DNA of 64,000 bases from Craspedostauros australis (lineage: Eukaryota > Bacillariophyta > Bacillariophyceae > Mastogloiales > Achnanthaceae), in the NCBI GenBank assembly GCA_026770025.1, contig JAMXDE010000037.1:62001-126000 (forward strand). The letters run 5' to 3'. Position 1 is the first letter of the stretch; each line of letters starts with the position of its first letter. Under the pieces are notes generated by a model, which worked only from the letters and a program-made list of their open reading frames with translations, did not search any database and was not told the origin of the DNA. Position numbers and translations under genes: made by a program. This document shows positions 59,465 to 64,000 of this stretch, in pieces.

Positions 59465-60317
59465 TGTATTACGTGAGCTGTGCGCTGCGCACCGCGAAAC
59501 GCACAGCCAACACCTATTTGAGGACCACATGGGCGTTGCATTAATCGCAATGGCGTCATAAGGTGAGAATGATGGTGCACCATGGCAAAGAGGAGCAATG
59601 ATCCAATGGGCGTGAAGGAAGTAGAGTCACACAGCAGAGTAGCATCTGGCCAATAGATGGCGAACAATGATGACACTATAGTGGAGTCTACAATAGTACT
59701 GCATTGCACAATCGCACTCTGCTGAAGTCAACGCCGCGCACTTCTCTCCCGCAAGATGAAGGAGCACTACCGCTTAGCAGACACACACACAAACTACCAG
59801 ACAGACTAACAAGACAACACAAGATACTGACATGAAGGCATACCCTACAAGACCGATAGAACTGAAACAGAGCGAGTTTTAGGGTCAAACGAGTCGCGTA
59901 GCTCGTATTGGTCAAAGATTCTGTGACCGTACAGTCACAAGCAACCGAGGCGGAATGTTTGTGGCTGAAACAACACAGGGGAAAAACAAACAAACAGAGC
60001 ATGTGTCTTTGTTGGATTCATGGCATGCGGTCACAATCTGGTTCACAACACGGAGTGTATCAGCAATACACCAACAGCAGATAAGCAATAGAAGACTGTC
60101 ATCTGTGTGCCTGCGAGTGCTTCATTTCGCGTCCTGAGCACGCAAGCAAGCCAGAATCATTCGGTTTATCAGTTGCTTCGCTCTGCGATTTGGAACCAGT
60201 GACGGCAGGAGCGACGGCTCGCAGAAGTCAAGTCACTTGGGAGCTCAACGGACTCACGGATTGATCATCCAAGTGAGGGTGTCCAGCAGCGGCAGTACCG
60301 GCTGACCACCACACAGC
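59465..60317 (+). mobile_element. Candidate 5' LTR/leader of Copia-4
   Basis: The stretch lies between the end of the Copia-3 LTR and the Gag start of Copia-4. It begins with TG directly at the Copia-3 border and contains no gene. By position it should hold the 5' LTR, primer-binding site and leader of Copia-4. The matching 3' LTR is outside the window, so the LTR end cannot be placed. Confidence 0.4.
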
Positions 60318-63300
60318 ATGGCGATCACACTGACCCAGATCTTCACCTGGTTGGGGTTTGACTCGATTCCCCACCGCAACATCGTTCGCGACGACTTCGT
60401 GCCGCAGAACGTTGGACTCGAAGGGTTGCAACATGAGACAGCGGAAGCCATCGACACCGCTTGCAACCAGTACTCTCGCAGAGGTCAAGACGCCTTCCAT
60501 GTCTCCAGAGCGACGAGGCGCCTGCTCATCGCCCTCATGTATTGGGTGCAAGACCAAGTGCGGTTGGATCTCGAGGTTGAGTTCGACGATGACACCACGC
60601 GTCAGGAATTCTTTTCCGAGATACTGGAAGCGAAGGCACGGCACGACCGGCGCATCACACAGACGAAGAAGGGCGACAAGCTGTTGACGCACACCTTCTG
60701 TGTCCAGCTCAAGTCAGGCGCGCAATGGCGACGCTGGGTGGATGAACTTGTGAGCACCCTTGAGGCCATCATTGGTGCCAAAGGCATCCCACTCAGCTAT
60801 GTCATCAGAGAGCAGGCGGAACCATCCGACGAACCCGATCTCAGCTGGGAACACAACGCTCTCACGCTGGCGCCGCTGACCGGCGAAACCTATCGCCTGG
60901 ACACAGCAACGGTGCACCGCATCATCCTCCAGAACATCGCAGAGGATTCCGACGCGTACACCTACATCAAGCCATTCATCAGGGCGCGCGACGGCAGGCG
61001 TTGCTTCAAGGCACTGGCTGAAAGGTACGACAACCCAGCCAGCGTCGAGGCAAGGGTCACAGCCGCCAAGCAAGTCCTTCGCACCATTCGCTACAACAAC
61101 GAGCGCCACCTGTCCTTCGAACAGTACTCGGCCAAGCTACAACGTGCAGTGGACGAACTTGACGACTGCGACCGACCGATGTATGACCAAGACATCGTTG
61201 ACACCATCTTCCAGACAATCCAAGCACCGGGATTGCAGATGCTCAAGTCCACACTCAAGCTGGACTACAGCCGCAACCCAACCAATTACAAGACAGTCCT
61301 CTTGGAGTTTGCGAAGGAAATACCTGAGCATTCAACCAGCATGCGGGGCAACCGACAAGTCGCTCAAACAACCTCCAACGGCCGCACCACATCGCAAGGA
61401 TCACCACCAGCCGTGGGCGCCATCACAGCTGATGGATCCCTGTACATCGGCAAGTACAGTCCAAAGCAGTGGTTCAGCGCCGAGGTGCAGCAACACCGCG
61501 AAGAGATCCTGAAGGCCAGGGGCACGAAGCGCAACGGACACAGAGGGAAGGGCAAGCAGAACCTCCAGCGACAGGTCCAGCAACTCAAGAGACAAGTGAG
61601 CCAACTCAAGTCATCCGCATCCGCGCAACAGAAGCGCAATCACGATGCCAACGACGAGCCCACCATGGATCGTGGGCAGCCAGCGTCCGACCGACACGAC
61701 CAAGCTGGCACAGCGTTTGGTGGAAGGGACTCCAAGCGACAGAACACCGGAAGCTGATGGTGTTGGCGAGAGTGCACGTTAGTGGTGATGTTCGGTATCT
61801 GGATTCGTAATCTAAGACGCTGTTACTCACATACCCAACGACACTCTTGCGAGTACACCAGTTGCATATCCGTGTTTCGTACGTCCCAAAGATCACGACG
61901 TGTTGGCACAATACATGCCAACAATCCGCATGATGGCCATGAGGTACAGTCCAGGCTTGAACTGGACTCTCATGCCGACACCATTGTTGCCGGCCGACAG
62001 TGCGTGGTGCTACATTATACTGACAGGTGCTGTGACGTGTCACCATACACTGACAGCTATGATCCAGTCAAAGATGTGCCCATAGTGACAGCCGCAACTG
62101 GATACACATCCGCAGCAGGCCGGCGGTACATACTCGTGTTCAACGAGGCATTGTCAATGCCAAGCCTCGACCACTCGTTGGTCAATCCAAACCAACTGCG
62201 GCACCATGGAGTTGACGTACAGGACAACCCATACGCTGGGAAGCCCATGGTCATACGACATGACGAGCAGGGTTTTGCGGCGTGTCTGCAATCAGAGGGT
62301 ACCACCATATACCTCGACACATGGAGGCCATCATCCGCAGATCTGAGCCAGCTACCACACATCGTACTGTCCAGCCCGACACCTTGGAACCCAGAACACG
62401 TCCGGTTCCCAATCATCCCATACCACGAACAGGAAGAGATCGAGGTCCGAAACACGCATGCAGTTCGCTCATCCACCCACCACGCTGACATGGATAACCA
62501 TTATGGATCCATCAATTGCCATTTCAACCAACGGCTGATTCGGAGTGTGCGTGTGGATGAGAAGGCAATAGACCGCAAGCCTGCGGTGTCAACGGCGATG
62601 ACGGACAACCCCGATGTCCATATCCCTGGTCCCATCACAGAGGACGAGATCCAGGTACCGAGATCGTTCCTGTCGGCTGACCGGCACTCGAAGATGACGG
62701 CCGAAGAGCTCAGCGATCGGTGGCACCTCAGCCTCGAGCAAGCACGGCTTACTCTTCGGGCTACGACTCGGAACCTCGTGCGATCGGCGGTCATGCCGTT
62801 GGCTCGGCGCTACCGTGCCGATCGCATGTACATCCCAAAGCGGATCCAGGGGACTATGGCAACGGATACAATGTATGCCCGATGTGAGGATCTACATGGG
62901 CACAAGTACTCGCAGATCTTCGCATCTCCTCAATTCTTCGTTGAGGCATACCACATGTTCCGGAAGTCGGAGGCACATGAGGCCCTCGACACCTTCGTCC
63001 GTGACTATGGGGCTCCGGATATACTCGTCGCAGACGGTGCGCCGGAGCAGGTTGGACCACACAGCCAATTCCGAAAACGATGTCGCAAGTACAACATCCA
63101 GTTGCATGTCACGGAAGTCGAGCGGCACAACCAGAACCCGGCGGAAGGTGTCATTCGGGAGTTGAGACGGCGGTGGTACAGGGTCATGTTCAGGACGAAC
63201 TGTCCCAGACGATTGTGGAGCTACGGGTTGACCCACCTCGCTGCCATCATGCAGCGCACAGCCAGCAATGCAGGAGGCTTACAGGGACGCACACCGATTG

Positions 63301-64000
63301 AGCAATTGACTGGCGAGACGCCGGACATTTCGGAGTACCTCGATTTCGGATTCTACGATCGAGTGTGGTTCAAGCCGAACGCGGGGCTGGGTGAAATACA
63401 GGTGGGGCGATTCCTTGGTGTGGCACGGACGACGGGATCGTTGATGTCATATTGGGTTTTGCCAGCGTCTGGCATTCCCATGGCGCGCACTACGGTGCAG
63501 CGGGTGACCACTGTTGAGATGGGTGTCGATGCCCACAAGGAGAAATTCGTGGCATATGATGCTGCAATAGCTCGGCGTTTCAAAGAGGAGCGGCTGGCGG
63601 TCACGGGAGGGAGGCCGCAGCTTTCCGCATGGGCCGAGCTGAATGACGACGATCCCGACTTTGCGGCCGAGTTCTCCCGAACGTTCAGCAACGGGGACGT
63701 CGCGGAGGCCGATGACGCTTTCGACCCTGATACGTTCGATGGATACCTCAACATGGAGCTATCTATCGATCGCGGGGGAGAGTATCCGGAATTCGCTCGC
63801 GTCACAAAGCGGCTTCGCGACAAGGACGGCAAACCCATTGGGACAGCGGCCACCAACCCAATCATGGATACGCGGTTGTACGAAGTTGAGTTCAGCGACG
63901 GACACCGGCAATCCATGGCAGCAAACGTCATTGCGGAGAATTTATTCGCACAGATTGACGAAGAAGGCAACCGGCACGTGCTTATCGATGAGATCATCGA
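60318..64000 (+). mobile_element. Copia-4: divergent CoDi-like Ty1/copia element, cut by window end
   Basis: Gag (60.32-61.76 kb, 479 residues from MAITLTQIFTWLGFDS) is mostly helical, with RCFKALAERYDNPASVEARVTAAK. It lacks the CCHC knuckles of Copia-1 and Copia-3 and ends in a Gln/Lys coiled-coil-like and basic tail (LQRQVQQLKRQVSQLKSS). Pol follows in the same phase: an aspartic protease motif LDSHADTIVAG (about 61.96 kb) replaces DSGAS, and an integrase-type domain follows, with DLHGHKYSQIFAS, an FVRDYGAPDILVADGAPEQ stretch and HNQNPAEGVIRELRRRW (62.8-63.2 kb). The frame is open to the window edge, ending in an acidic linker before reverse transcriptase. The SHADT-type protease and knuckle-less Gag mark a CoDi lineage different from the other three. 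Completeness cannot be judged here. Confidence 0.85.

Overview
The window looks like diatom nuclear DNA, probably pennate. The evidence is: two genes for leucine-rich-repeat (LRR) membrane proteins with a Pro-Ser-Asp-Thr stalk; several Ty1/copia retroelements of the diatom CoDi type; intron-containing genes with GT..AG junctions; CCCTAA-type telomere repeats; and large satellite and minisatellite fields. The species cannot be fixed from sequence alone. Ordinary host genes are few: an LRR pair, a type II membrane protein resembling a glycosyltransferase, and an HMG-box protein. Most of the window is mobile or repetitive DNA.

Layout. 0-4.3 kb: the 3' end of a copia element with its LTR, a second solo LTR, and a 91-bp palindromic element. 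4.3-8.3 kb: LRR copy A (minus strand), split by a solo LTR. 8.6-10.2 kb: glycosyltransferase-like gene. 11.0-12.1 kb: two-exon HMG-box gene (minus strand). 12.5-16.4 kb: CA microsatellite, 74-bp minisatellite and a degenerate repeat field. 16.4-20.9 kb: 312/624-bp satellite. 21.35 kb: a short interstitial telomere tract joined directly to a 5'-truncated copia element (Copia-1). Copia-1 sits in a second copia (Copia-2), which also carries a DNA transposon (E1). 31.1-34.0 kb: LRR copy B, a direct duplicate of copy A.

The most notable content is a family of DNA transposons with four shared traits: terminal inverted repeats (TIRs) starting CAAGRCACGGGAA, 3-bp target duplications (CAG, CAG, TAG), strictly 20-bp-period arrays just inside both ends, and ACGTTA-type palindromes beside the arrays. 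E1 (28374-29576, 1.2 kb) appears non-autonomous. E2 (38032-49019) contains E3 (42083-48569, 6.5 kb). E3 carries a spliced PIF/Harbinger-like DDE transposase, a small protein with two copies of a SANT-like DNA-binding-type domain, and a spliced protein of unknown function. The arrays repeat a motif that is also in the TIRs, so they are good candidates for transposase binding sites.

49.0-64.0 kb: a solo LTR related to the one at the left edge, a dispersed 220-bp repeat, an LTR-to-LTR copia (Copia-3, 51.8-59.5 kb), and directly after it a fourth copia of a different CoDi lineage (Copia-4) that runs off the window end.
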